A stretch of 64,000 nt of DNA. It comes from JBBROS01 sp965260935 (GTDB lineage: Bacteria; Pseudomonadota; Alphaproteobacteria; Acetobacterales; Acetobacteraceae). A program made the translations under genes and the position numbers. The notes under the pieces were generated by a model, which made no database searches, had not been told where the DNA came from, and saw nothing but the letters and a program-made list of their open reading frames with translations. The DNA is taken from contig OZ253374.1 in the NCBI GenBank assembly GCA_965260935.1, positions 4,030,001 through 4,094,000 of the forward strand, in the 5' to 3' direction. Positions 1 to 7,912 of the stretch are shown one piece after another (within the stretch, counting starts at the first letter, position 1; the number at the start of each line of letters is the position of its first letter).

Positions 1-138
1 GTGCCACCCCACCGCCCCGGCAGCGAGGCAAGCGATCAGGAACAGGCCGAACAGGACCCCGAAAACCCCGCGCAGCAGGCGGAACCGCGGTTTGCGGCGC
101 TCGGGCGGCCTGGGCATGGGCGCGCTGGCGCGGGCCAT
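1..138 (-). CDS. N-terminus of a membrane protein, probably PBP1A-like; partial at left edge
   Basis: Only the first 46 codons lie in the window, read from ATG at 138 leftwards. They encode a short Arg/Pro-rich cytoplasmic tail followed by one strong hydrophobic segment (about residues 20-44), the pattern of a bitopic inner-membrane protein. Alphaproteobacteria often carry a class A penicillin-binding protein (mrcA) directly after the periplasmic amidase that sits next to rne, and that neighbourhood is present here. The PBP1A assignment therefore rests on synteny and the signal-anchor shape; no catalytic motif is visible. The gap to the upstream amidase stop is 60 bp, so co-transcription is plausible. 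Confidence 0.5.
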   Translation of the reverse strand, partial: MARASAPMPRPPERRKPRFRLLRGVFGVLFGLFLIACLAAGAVGWH

Positions 139-198
139 CCGTTCCGGCCGCCCGCGGGCCGCTCGCCTGTCCTCGCCTGAACCCGACATCGCCGTTCT

Positions 199-1026
199 TT
201 ACCCCGCCACGACCTGGACCGCCCGCTCGTTCGCGGCCAGGAAGGTTTCGATGGCGCGCCGCAACGCCGCCGCCACCCGCGCGCGATGGTCTGCCCGACG
301 CAAGGCCGCTTCGTCCAGTCGATTCGACATGAACCCCATCTCGACCAGCACGCTGGGGATATCGGCGGCCTTGAGCACCGCGAAATGCGCGTGGCGCGAC
401 GGGTTGGCCAGCAAGCCCACCTGGTCGTCGAACGCGTCGACCACCTCGCTGGCCATCGCCGCCGAGCCGTACCGTGTTTCCTGCCGCGCGAGGCTCGACA
501 GGATCTGCGCCACGTCCGGCGCCATGTCGCGATACCGCGGCCCAAACCGGTCCACGCTGTTCTCCCGCCTCGCCAATGCGGCCGTTTGCGCGTCCGAGGC
601 CGTGTCCGAAAGCGTATACACGCTCGCCCCGCGGACGCGGCTGTCATTCACGGCGTCGGCGTGCATGGACACGAACAGCGACGCCCCGTGCTTCTGGGCG
701 ATGACGACGCGCTCGGGCAGCGGGATGAACACGTCCCGCCCGCGCGTCAGCATCACCCGGCACACCTTGGCCGCCAGCAATTGCCGGCGCAGCTCCTGGG
801 CCGCGGCAAGTGCTATGTGCTTCTCATAGGTGCCGGAAACGCCGATGGCGCCCGGGTCCTTGCCGCCATGCCCGGCATCCAGCATCACGACCGGCAACGG
901 CGGCGCGGCGCGCGCGCGGCCCGCCCCCGCCCGGCCCTTGGGGGCGGCGCCGGCCCCCGCAGGCAGGGCGAACCCGGCGGCGGCCGCGAGAAGCAGGCGA
1001 CGGGATATGATGGCCGTTTCGCTCAT
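199..1026 (-). CDS. amiC: N-acetylmuramoyl-L-alanine amidase (Amidase_3), Tat-type signal
   Basis: A 275-residue zinc amidase that cleaves the amide bond between MurNAc and the stem peptide in periplasmic peptidoglycan, usually during daughter-cell separation. The start at 1026 was chosen because it gives an N-terminus with SRRLLL followed by an Ala-rich hydrophobic run, a twin-arginine-like signal. Zinc ligands fit H53 (DAGHGGKDPG), E68 (TYEKH) and H122 (SMHAD); the catalytic Glu fits E229 (VEMGF). There is no AMIN domain between the signal and the catalytic domain, so the protein is shorter than E. coli AmiC. It is divergent from rne and likely in an operon with the partial downstream membrane protein. 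Confidence 0.85.
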   Translation of the reverse strand: MSETAIISRRLLLAAAAGFALPAGAGAAPKGRAGAGRARAAPPLPVVMLDAGHGGKDPGAIGVSGTYEKHIALAAAQELRRQLLAAKVCRVMLTRGRDVFIPLPERVVIAQKHGASLFVSMHADAVNDSRVRGASVYTLSDTASDAQTAALARRENSVDRFGPRYRDMAPDVAQILSSLARQETRYGSAAMASEVVDAFDDQVGLLANPSRHAHFAVLKAADIPSVLVEMGFMSNRLDEAALRRADHRARVAAALRRAIETFLAANERAVQVVAG

Positions 1027-1462
1027 GGCGACATCATACCACGGCCGGAACCGGCTTGCATCGCGGCAACGCATTCCGTGGCCGCCACGCAACACACTTG
1101 CGCCAATTGGGAATTTCCGTCATTGTTCGGTTCGATCCGGTGGCGCAGCCCCGGTTGACGCCGTGCTTGCCGATGACGCCCTGGAGGCTACCGGCATATT
1201 CTGGTCGTTCGCCACTGTGCCGTCGCCCGCGCCGCGCCCATGCGCGCCGGGGTTCGGTCGCCCCACGGGGCGGAACGTCCTTGCTCAGGCCAGGTGCCGC
1301 CCAGCTTTGCCAGGACGTTTATGCCATCCGCTGCGCCCGTCTACCGTTTCGTTTCAAGCGACATTCAGGGCAGCGCTCCCGGCTCCTTTTCAAACCTTTT
1401 CCGCCGGCATTGCCGCCCTATCGGCTTGCGCGTCGCCGCGGACCCACGGAGTTCCCTTATCA
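1027..1462. other. Intergenic region between amiC and rne (promoters and rne leader)
   Basis: This 436-bp gap separates divergent genes and shows no convincing small gene. It must hold both promoters and a long rne leader. A short GC-rich hairpin is visible around 1258-1276 (GCCCC/GGGGC arms), and a TTGACG hexamer at 1155-1160 could be a -35 element on the plus strand, although no good -10 follows at standard spacing. RNase E commonly autoregulates through its 5' leader in other bacteria. A similar role here is inference. Confidence 0.35.
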
Positions 1463-4400
1463 ATGACCAAGCGCATGTTGATCGACAGCACGCACGCGGA
1501 AGAAACCCGCGTCGTCGTGCTCGACGGTAACCGCCTCGAGCATTTCGACGTCGAGACATCCACCAGGCAGCACCTGAAGGGCAACATCTACCTGGCCAAG
1601 ATCGTCCGGGTCGAGCCCAGCCTGCAGGCCGCATTCGTTGAGTTCGGCGGCGGCCGCCACGGCTTCCTCGCGTTCGGCGAGATTCATCCCGACTATTATC
1701 AAATCCCCGTCGCCGACCGGAAACGCCTGATCGAGATGCAGGAAGCCGAGGCCCGCGAGGAGGAAGAGGAGGAGGAACGCGAGGCCGCACGCCAGCACGA
1801 CGCGCCGGCCATCGAAGCGGAGCCGCCCGTCGGCAGCGAGGATGAGCCGACGCCGGAACCAGCGTCAGAACCAGCCGGAGCCGATGCGGCGACCGAAGCC
1901 GGCTATGCCCGGCGGGCCGATCCCGACATGGTCCCTGACATGGTCCCTGACATGGTCCCTGGCCCGGACCAGGTGGCGCAGCCCGCAGCCATCGCCCAGG
2001 AGATCGTCGTCGCCCCCGAAGAAGCGCAGGCGCTGTTCGCCAACCCGGCGGAACCGCTGCCGCCGGTGACGGAAACCGACCCCCTTCCCGGCGCGGACCT
2101 CGCCCCCGAGGCCGCCGAGGCCGCGCCGCCCGAGCCGATGGAAGAAGCGCCCTTGATCGCCGAAGCGCTTGCCGGGCACGAACAGGCCGCTCCGGCCGCG
2201 GCGGGCGGCGCCGGCGAGACCGAAAGCGGCCCCGCGGCGGAGGCGGAGCAGCCGGAGGCCGGACAGCCGGAGGTCGAGACCGTTCATTCCGCCGAACCGC
2301 CCGAGGCGCTCGGCGACGACGCGGACAACGAGGACCGGGGCAGCCGCCGCGAGACGCCCCGCTTCCTGCGCAACTACAAGATCCAGGAGGTGATGCGCCG
2401 TCGCCAGATCCTGCTGGTCCAGGTGGTCAAGGAGGAGCGTGGCAACAAAGGCGCGGCGCTTACCACCTATATCTCGCTGGCCGGGCGCTTCTCCGTGCTG
2501 ATGCCCAATTCCCCGCGCGGCGGCGGCATCTCGCGCAAGATCACCTCGATGGCGGACCGCCGGCGACTCAAGGAGGTGACAACCGAGCTCGACCTGCCCC
2601 GCGGCATGGGCCTGATCATCCGCACCGCCGGCGCGAACCGCCCGAAGCCCGAGATCATCCGCGACTGCGAGTACCTGCTCAACCAGTGGGACCAGATCCG
2701 CGACCTCACCATGAACAGCATCGCGCCCACGCTGATCTACGAGGAAGCCAACCTCATCAAGCGCGCCATCCGCGACGTTTATTCCCGCGACGTGGACGAC
2801 ATCCTGGTCGACGGCGAGGCCGGCTGGAAAGCCGCCCGCGACTTCATGCGCATGCTGATGCCGACCCATGCCAAAAAGGTCCAGCTTTGGCGCGAGCAGC
2901 AGCCGCTGTTCGCCAAGGCGCAGGTCGAGGACCAGCTCGACTCCATGCTGCAGCCCGCCGTGCAGCTCCGTTCCGGCGGCTACCTGGTCATCAACCAGAC
3001 CGAAGCCCTGGTCGCCATCGACGTGAACTCCGGGCGCAGCACCCGGGAGCGCGGCATCGAGGAAACCGCGCTGCGGACCAACCTCGAAGCCGCCGAGGAA
3101 GCCGCCCGCCAGCTTCGCCTGCGCGACCTCGCGGGCCTGATCGTCATCGATTTCATCGACATGGAAAGCCGGCGCAACAACGCCGCCGTCGAGAAGCGGC
3201 TGAAGGACGCGCTGAAGCAGGACCGCGCCCGCATCCAGGTCGGCTCCATCAGCCATTTCGGCCTGCTGGAGATGAGCCGCCAGCGTTTACGCCCGTCGCT
3301 GGCCGAGACCAGCTTCATGCCCTGCCCGCATTGCGGCGGCTCCGGGCACGTCCGCGGGACGGAAAGCTCGGCGCTGCACGTGCTGCGCGCGATCGAGGAG
3401 GAAGGCGGCAAGCGCCGCTCGGCCGAGATCGTGGTCCACGTCGCCGGTTCGATCGCGCTTTATATCCTCAATCACAAGCGGGTCCGCCTCGCCGAGATCG
3501 AGCAGCGCTTCGGCCTGCAGGTCACGTTCGAGGCCGACGACGCGCTGCTGCCGCCCGACATGCGGATCGAGCGGGTCCGCGCCCAGGCGCTCACGGACGC
3601 GCCGGCGCCAATCAGCCAGCTCGCCCCGCCCGAGCCGTTCGAGGACCCGGACGAGGAAGTGGCGCCCGAGCCGGTTGAGGCGTCCGAATTGATTGAGGCG
3701 GCCACGCAGGACGAGGCCGAGGCCGACCGCCCGGGCGAGACGGCCGAGGAAGGCGAGCAGCGCCGCAAGCGGCGTCGCCGGCGTCGGCGTGGCCGGCGCG
3801 ACGAGGCCGGGGCCGACGCGGCGGCGGACGAGACGCAGCCCGACGAGCAGGGGGAGGCCGAGGCCCCGGACGACACCCCGGACGAGGAACCGGCGGACCC
3901 GGCCGGGCAGCCAGCCGACGACGGCCTGACCGTGGCCGAGGACGCAGACCGCAAGCGCCGCGGCCGCCGGGGCGGACGCCGACGCCGCCGGGGCGAGCCG
4001 CAGCCGGGGGACGAAGCGGAGCCGCCCCGCGACACGCCGCAGCAAGACCGCCCGCCGGTCTACAACGTTCCCATCTATACCGGCCCGACGCCTGCCGATC
4101 CGTTTGGCGGCAGCAACGCGTTCGATTTCTTCGACGCCGTGGAGCAAGCGGAACAGACGCCGGCCGTCGGCCCGGTTGCGGTCGCCGAGCCGCCGGCGCA
4201 CGGTCAACCGCCGAGCGAGCGGCCGGAAGCGGCGGAGCGGGAGCTGGACCCTGGGCATCCTATCGACGCCGTGCCGGGCGAGCGGGAGCAGGCTGAGCCG
4301 GCAAGCGTTGCGGACGCACCCCAGCCGGAGCCAGCCAGGACGGCAACCGCTGGGGACGAATCCCAGCCGGAGCCAGCCGAAACGGCAAGCGTTGCGGACG

Positions 4401-4540
4401 AACTCCAACCGGAGCCAGCAGGGACGGCAAGCGCGGAGGAGCCTGAGACGCCGCGAGCGAACCCGGCCGTCATGCCGGTCCTGATCGGCGAGGCGATAGC
4501 CGCTCCGGTTGAAAAGAAACGTGGCTGGTGGCGTCGCTGA
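1463..4540 (+). CDS. rne: Ribonuclease E
   Basis: A 1025-residue endoribonuclease and degradosome scaffold. An upstream in-frame extension to 830 exists, but ATG 1463 gives the family start (TKRMLIDSTHAEETRV), with GGAG about 11 nt upstream. The S1 domain begins near residue 35 and is split by a Glu/Pro/Ala-rich insert (about residues 91-296), as in other alphaproteobacteria. The RNase H- and DNase I-like core follows, then the zinc-link CPHC (621-624) and the small domain. The tail is acidic and disordered with two Arg-rich RNA-binding blocks (about 768-785 and 830-850). It ends in KKRGWWRR, matching the GWW PNPase-binding motif described for Caulobacter RNase E. Two internal tandem repeats are listed separately. 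Confidence 0.95.
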   Translation: MTKRMLIDSTHAEETRVVVLDGNRLEHFDVETSTRQHLKGNIYLAKIVRVEPSLQAAFVEFGGGRHGFLAFGEIHPDYYQIPVADRKRLIEMQEAEAREEEEEEEREAARQHDAPAIEAEPPVGSEDEPTPEPASEPAGADAATEAGYARRADPDMVPDMVPDMVPGPDQVAQPAAIAQEIVVAPEEAQALFANPAEPLPPVTETDPLPGADLAPEAAEAAPPEPMEEAPLIAEALAGHEQAAPAAAGGAGETESGPAAEAEQPEAGQPEVETVHSAEPPEALGDDADNEDRGSRRETPRFLRNYKIQEVMRRRQILLVQVVKEERGNKGAALTTYISLAGRFSVLMPNSPRGGGISRKITSMADRRRLKEVTTELDLPRGMGLIIRTAGANRPKPEIIRDCEYLLNQWDQIRDLTMNSIAPTLIYEEANLIKRAIRDVYSRDVDDILVDGEAGWKAARDFMRMLMPTHAKKVQLWREQQPLFAKAQVEDQLDSMLQPAVQLRSGGYLVINQTEALVAIDVNSGRSTRERGIEETALRTNLEAAEEAARQLRLRDLAGLIVIDFIDMESRRNNAAVEKRLKDALKQDRARIQVGSISHFGLLEMSRQRLRPSLAETSFMPCPHCGGSGHVRGTESSALHVLRAIEEEGGKRRSAEIVVHVAGSIALYILNHKRVRLAEIEQRFGLQVTFEADDALLPPDMRIERVRAQALTDAPAPISQLAPPEPFEDPDEEVAPEPVEASELIEAATQDEAEADRPGETAEEGEQRRKRRRRRRRGRRDEAGADAAADETQPDEQGEAEAPDDTPDEEPADPAGQPADDGLTVAEDADRKRRGRRGGRRRRRGEPQPGDEAEPPRDTPQQDRPPVYNVPIYTGPTPADPFGGSNAFDFFDAVEQAEQTPAVGPVAVAEPPAHGQPPSERPEAAERELDPGHPIDAVPGEREQAEPASVADAPQPEPARTATAGDESQPEPAETASVADELQPEPAGTASAEEPETPRANPAVMPVLIGEAIAAPVEKKRGWWRR
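1925..1960 (+). repeat. Triplicated 12-bp repeat in rne (DMVP x3)
   Basis: Three perfect tandem copies of gacatggtccct, in frame with rne, encode DMVPDMVPDMVP (residues 155-166) inside the disordered insert of the S1 domain. The perfect DNA-level identity implies recent slippage and makes the locus a candidate for copy-number variation between strains. Confidence 0.9.
4301..4426 (+). repeat. Three imperfect 42-bp repeats in the rne C-terminal region
   Basis: Three consecutive 42-bp units (4301, 4343, 4385) encode related 14-residue blocks around the core QPEPA. They lie between the Arg-rich blocks and the terminal GWWRR motif. The units keep the reading frame and differ at a few bases each. 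They probably lengthen the disordered linker to the PNPase-binding end. Confidence 0.85.
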
Positions 4541-4547
4541 CGCCGCC

Positions 4548-4575
4548 CGCCTCCGGTGGCTGAACCTCGGAGGCG
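4548..4575. terminator. Candidate hairpin after rne
   Basis: The arms CGCCTCCG and CGGAGGCG form a perfect 8-bp stem with a 12-nt loop, starting 8 bp after the rne stop in the gap between convergent genes. No U-tract follows, so it could be a terminator or a 3'-end stabiliser. Confidence 0.45.
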
Positions 4576-4602
4576 GAGCGAGCGGTTTGTTGGCCTGCAA
4601 TC

Positions 4603-4625
4603 GCCCTGACTGGAAAAGTCAGGGC
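4603..4625. terminator. Candidate bidirectional hairpin between rne and amidase
   Basis: The arms GCCCTGAC and GTCAGGGC pair perfectly over 8 bp around a 7-nt A-rich loop, 11 bp past the end of the minus-strand amidase gene. On the minus strand the loop reads TTTTCCA. Its position between two convergent genes suits a shared terminator, though no clean U-tract follows on either strand. Confidence 0.5.
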
Positions 4626-4635
4626 AAAGGCTTCG

Positions 4636-6120
4636 TCAGCCGAAGCCCATGAAGCCCGGCATCCCGGCAATCGGCGGCGCGTTCCGCAAGCTTGCCATGT
4701 CCGGGACCGGGCGCGCCGTGCGGTTATCGTCCGCCAGGTGCCGCTCCAGCGCGCTTGCGACCGACAGGACCAGCGCGTCGCCGCCGCGCGGCCCGATGAT
4801 CTGCAAGCCGAATGGCATCCCGGCCCGGTCAACCCCGACCGGCAGCGATAAGGACGGGTGCCCCACCAGCGAGCTGCAATAGGCCAGCGACAGCCAGTGG
4901 AAATAGGTCCGCGTCGGCTTCCCGTCGATCTCGGCCGGGTATAACTCGGTCCAGGGCCGCGGGCTGATGGTGATGGCCGGCGACAGCGCCACGTCGTAGT
5001 CGTCGAAGAAGGCTTGCCAGCGGCGGTACATCTCGGCTTGTTGAGCCATCGCCCGCCCGGCGTCGGCCGCCGTGTACCGCAAGCCCTCCTCGTAGTTGGC
5101 ATGGATGTTCGGACCCAGGTCCTGCGGCCGGTTGCGCATCGCCTCAGCGTGCTTGGCCAGGAAGCCGAGGCTGCGCAGCACCTCGAAGCTCTCGTCGGCG
5201 CCGGTGCAATCGGGTGCTGTGTCGGCGGCCTTGCCGAACGCGTCGCGGAACAGGCCCGTTTTCTCGGCGAACACCTCGGCGATGTGCCGCTCCGTCGGCG
5301 CGAAGCCGAAATCCGGGGTCAGCGCGACCCGCAGCGCCGATAGGTCGCACGGGGCCGGGCGGGCGAACTGCTCCGGCCGGGGCGCCCCCTGCCCATGCGC
5401 CGTCGCCGCCAGCGGGTCCCGCTTGTCGTCGCTCGCCATTGCCGACAGCAGCAGCGCGGCGTCGCCGACGGTCCGCCCCATCGGCCCCAGCACGCTCAAC
5501 GGCGAGAACCCGGCCTTCTCGTTCGCCACCAGTCCCGGCGTCGGCCTGAACCCGACGACGCCGTTGAAGGCCGCTGGGTTGCGCAGGCTGCCGCCCGTGT
5601 CGGACCCGGTGGCCAGCGGCGTCATCCCGCAGGCAAGCGCCACCGCCGAGCCGCCGGAGGAGCCGGCAGCCGACCGCGCCGGGTCGAACGCGTTGCCGGT
5701 CGCGCCGTAAACCGCATTGCGCGTGTTCGCCCCCGCGCCGAACTCCGGCACATTCGACTTGGCGATGACGATCCCGCCCGCCGCGCGGATGGCGGCCACG
5801 GCGCGCTGGTCCGTCGTGGCCACGACGCCCGCGTGGATCGGGCTGCCATGGCTGGTCACGAACCCGGCCGCGTCCTCCAGGTCCTTGACCGCGACCGGCA
5901 GCCCGTGCAGCGCCCCGAGCGCGTCGCCGCGCATCACCGCCTGCTCGGCCGCCCGCGCCGCCTCGCGCGCGCCGGCGAAGTCGCGCGCGGGCAAGGCGTT
6001 CACCGCGTGGTCGACCGCCTCGATCCGGGCGATGCAGCTTTCGGTCAGCTCGAGCGGCGACAGACGCTTCGTGCCGATAAGCCGCCGCGCTTCCGTGGCC
6101 GTCAAGTCACATGCGTCCAT
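4636..6120 (-). CDS. Amidase-signature family amidase
   Basis: A 494-residue cytosolic hydrolase of the amidase-signature family (GatA/AmiE type). The Ser-cisSer-Lys triad is intact: K79 (VAVKDLED), S154 in GSSGGS and S178 in SDTGGS. The C-terminal half, which sets substrate preference, does not point to a particular amide. GatA itself is unlikely because gatC and gatB are not adjacent. The gene lies 15 bp downstream of the gamma-glutamyltransferase-like gene on the same strand, so the two are probably co-transcribed and may act on related amide or gamma-glutamyl compounds. It converges with rne. Confidence 0.85.
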   Translation of the reverse strand: MDACDLTATEARRLIGTKRLSPLELTESCIARIEAVDHAVNALPARDFAGAREAARAAEQAVMRGDALGALHGLPVAVKDLEDAAGFVTSHGSPIHAGVVATTDQRAVAAIRAAGGIVIAKSNVPEFGAGANTRNAVYGATGNAFDPARSAAGSSGGSAVALACGMTPLATGSDTGGSLRNPAAFNGVVGFRPTPGLVANEKAGFSPLSVLGPMGRTVGDAALLLSAMASDDKRDPLAATAHGQGAPRPEQFARPAPCDLSALRVALTPDFGFAPTERHIAEVFAEKTGLFRDAFGKAADTAPDCTGADESFEVLRSLGFLAKHAEAMRNRPQDLGPNIHANYEEGLRYTAADAGRAMAQQAEMYRRWQAFFDDYDVALSPAITISPRPWTELYPAEIDGKPTRTYFHWLSLAYCSSLVGHPSLSLPVGVDRAGMPFGLQIIGPRGGDALVLSVASALERHLADDNRTARPVPDMASLRNAPPIAGMPGFMGFG

Positions 6121-6135
6121 TCCGGCCGCCTCCTC

Positions 6136-7734
6136 TCAATACCCGAGCGCCAACCCGTCCTTACGCGGCTCGGACCCTCCGACCAGGCAGGCGCGGGCGT
6201 GGTCGATCCAGATCGCCTGGCCGCCGCCGTGCGGGCGCTCTGCCGGGATCGTCTCGTGCCCCATGCGCCGCAGGGCTTGCACCGCCTCCGCCGGGACGCC
6301 CCGCTCGACTTCGACCTTGCCCTCGTAGGGGAACACGCGCGGCAGGTCGAGCGCTTCCTGGATGTCGAGCCCGTAATCCAGCATGTTGGACAGGAACCAC
6401 GTCTGCCCGACCGGCTGGTAGTGGCCGCCCATGACGCCGAACGGCATCACCGCCCGCCTGTCCTTCGTCACCATGCCGGGGATGATCGTGTGCATGGGCC
6501 GTTTGCCCGGCGCGATGCAGTTCGGATGCCCGCGTTCGAGCCGGAAGCCGAGGCCGCGGTTTTGCAGCATCACCCCCGATCTCGGCGCCAGGATGCCGGA
6601 GCCGAAGCTCTGGAACAGCGAATTGATGAAGCTGCACGCGTTGCCGTCCCGGTCAACGACGCAGAGGTAGGTCGTGTCCCGGTGTGGTGGCAGCATCGCC
6701 TCGCCGGGGGCCGGCATGTGCGGCATCGCGCGTTCGTCGTCGATCAGGGCGCGGAGCTTGGCCAGGTAGTCCGGGCTGGTCAGCTTGCCCACTGGCACCT
6801 CGGCCTGGGCCGGGTCCGCGAGGAAGGCGTCGCGGTCGCGGTAGACCAGGCGGGCCGCCTCCAAGTGGCGGTGGAGGCGCAGCGGATCGAGCGGCCCGCC
6901 CGGTGCCGGGTCATAGCCTTCGAGGATGCCGAGCAGCATGAGCACCAGCAGCCCGGAGCCGTTCGGGGGGCATTGCCATACGTCGTATCCGCGGAAGCCG
7001 GCGCGGATCGGCTGCACGAATTCGGCCGCCTGGCGTCCCTCGGCGAAGTCCTGCTCGGTTTGCTGCCCGCCTCGGGATCGCAGCGCCGCGACCATGTCCG
7101 CCGCGACCGCGCCCTCGTAGAAGCCGCGCGCGCCCTTGCTCGCGACCGTGCGCAGGGTGTCGGCGAGGGCTTTCTGGACGAACACGTCGCCGGGGCGCGG
7201 CGCGGCGCCGCCCGGCAGGAACGGTTCGGCCCCGGTGGTCCGCAACTTGTCCTCGTTGCGCGCCCAATCGTGCGACACCCGGGCATGGACGGGCCAGCCG
7301 TTCTCCGCGAACTGGATCGCGGGCTGCAACAGGTCGCCCAACTCCTTCCGGCCATGGGCGCGGAGAAGCGCCTCCCACGCGCCGACCGCGCCGGGGATCG
7401 TGACCGTATGCGGCGAGGTGTTCTCCAGCGCGCTGATCCCTTGCGCCTCGAACCAGTCGATGCTGGACGCGGCACACGCCCGGCCCGAGCCGTTCATCGC
7501 CACCACCTCGCCCGACCCAGCCGGGGCGTAGAGGCAGAAGCAATCGCCGCCGATGCCGGTCGATTGCGGCTCGATGACGCCCAGCACGGCGCAAGCAGCC
7601 ACGGCTGCGTCGAGCGCGTTGCCGCCCTCTCGCAGCACGTCGAGCGCCACCAGCGTTGCCGCCGGCATCGCGGTCGCGGCCATGCCGTGGGTGGAATAGA
7701 CCGGGCTGCGGCCCGGCATGTGGAAATCGCGCAT
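6136..7734 (-). CDS. Gamma-glutamyltransferase-family protein
   Basis: A 532-residue N-terminal-nucleophile hydrolase of the GGT family, which transfers or hydrolyses gamma-glutamyl groups, or in relatives acylates cephalosporins. The autocleavage site fits T354 in HRDTTYLCVVD; the downstream small-subunit core keeps NSLFQSFGSGI. Family signatures near the N-terminus (EGGNALDAAVA, STGIGGDCF) are clear. No signal peptide is visible, unlike classical periplasmic Ggt, so a cytosolic role is likely and the classical symbol is withheld. It heads a two-gene unit with the amidase. Its upstream region runs into the IS cluster at 7908, so promoter context may have been altered. Confidence 0.85.
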   Translation of the reverse strand: MRDFHMPGRSPVYSTHGMAATAMPAATLVALDVLREGGNALDAAVAACAVLGVIEPQSTGIGGDCFCLYAPAGSGEVVAMNGSGRACAASSIDWFEAQGISALENTSPHTVTIPGAVGAWEALLRAHGRKELGDLLQPAIQFAENGWPVHARVSHDWARNEDKLRTTGAEPFLPGGAAPRPGDVFVQKALADTLRTVASKGARGFYEGAVAADMVAALRSRGGQQTEQDFAEGRQAAEFVQPIRAGFRGYDVWQCPPNGSGLLVLMLLGILEGYDPAPGGPLDPLRLHRHLEAARLVYRDRDAFLADPAQAEVPVGKLTSPDYLAKLRALIDDERAMPHMPAPGEAMLPPHRDTTYLCVVDRDGNACSFINSLFQSFGSGILAPRSGVMLQNRGLGFRLERGHPNCIAPGKRPMHTIIPGMVTKDRRAVMPFGVMGGHYQPVGQTWFLSNMLDYGLDIQEALDLPRVFPYEGKVEVERGVPAEAVQALRRMGHETIPAERPHGGGQAIWIDHARACLVGGSEPRKDGLALGY

Positions 7735-7883
7735 TGCTGTGCCCCGCCTTCGTTCAGGGATGTCTGCGCTGTCCGGCCTGGTTCTGCAAACGCGCCTTAT
7801 GCAACCCGGCGTTGTTTGGCGACGATGGTGGGAAGCGGAATTTCCGCTTTGGAGAGGACTTCCGGTCGAAGCGGACCCTCAAA

Positions 7884-7907
7884 CTTGTTTAATAAGCTTG
7901 ACAAGCT
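7884..7907. promoter_or_regulatory. Inverted-repeat operator candidate upstream of the GGT-like gene
   Basis: Two overlapping dyads are visible: CTTGT-N12-ACAAG (7884-7905) and the perfect AGCTTG-A-CAAGCT (7895-7907). They lie about 150 bp upstream of the minus-strand GGT-like gene and end immediately before the GTTAG target duplication. The form suits a dimeric repressor site, but no regulator gene is adjacent. Confidence 0.3.
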
Positions 7908-7912
7908 GTTAG

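Noticed and set aside
830..1462. N-terminal extension of rne by 211 codons
   Set aside because: It runs antisense through amiC and lacks homology; the family start is at 1463.
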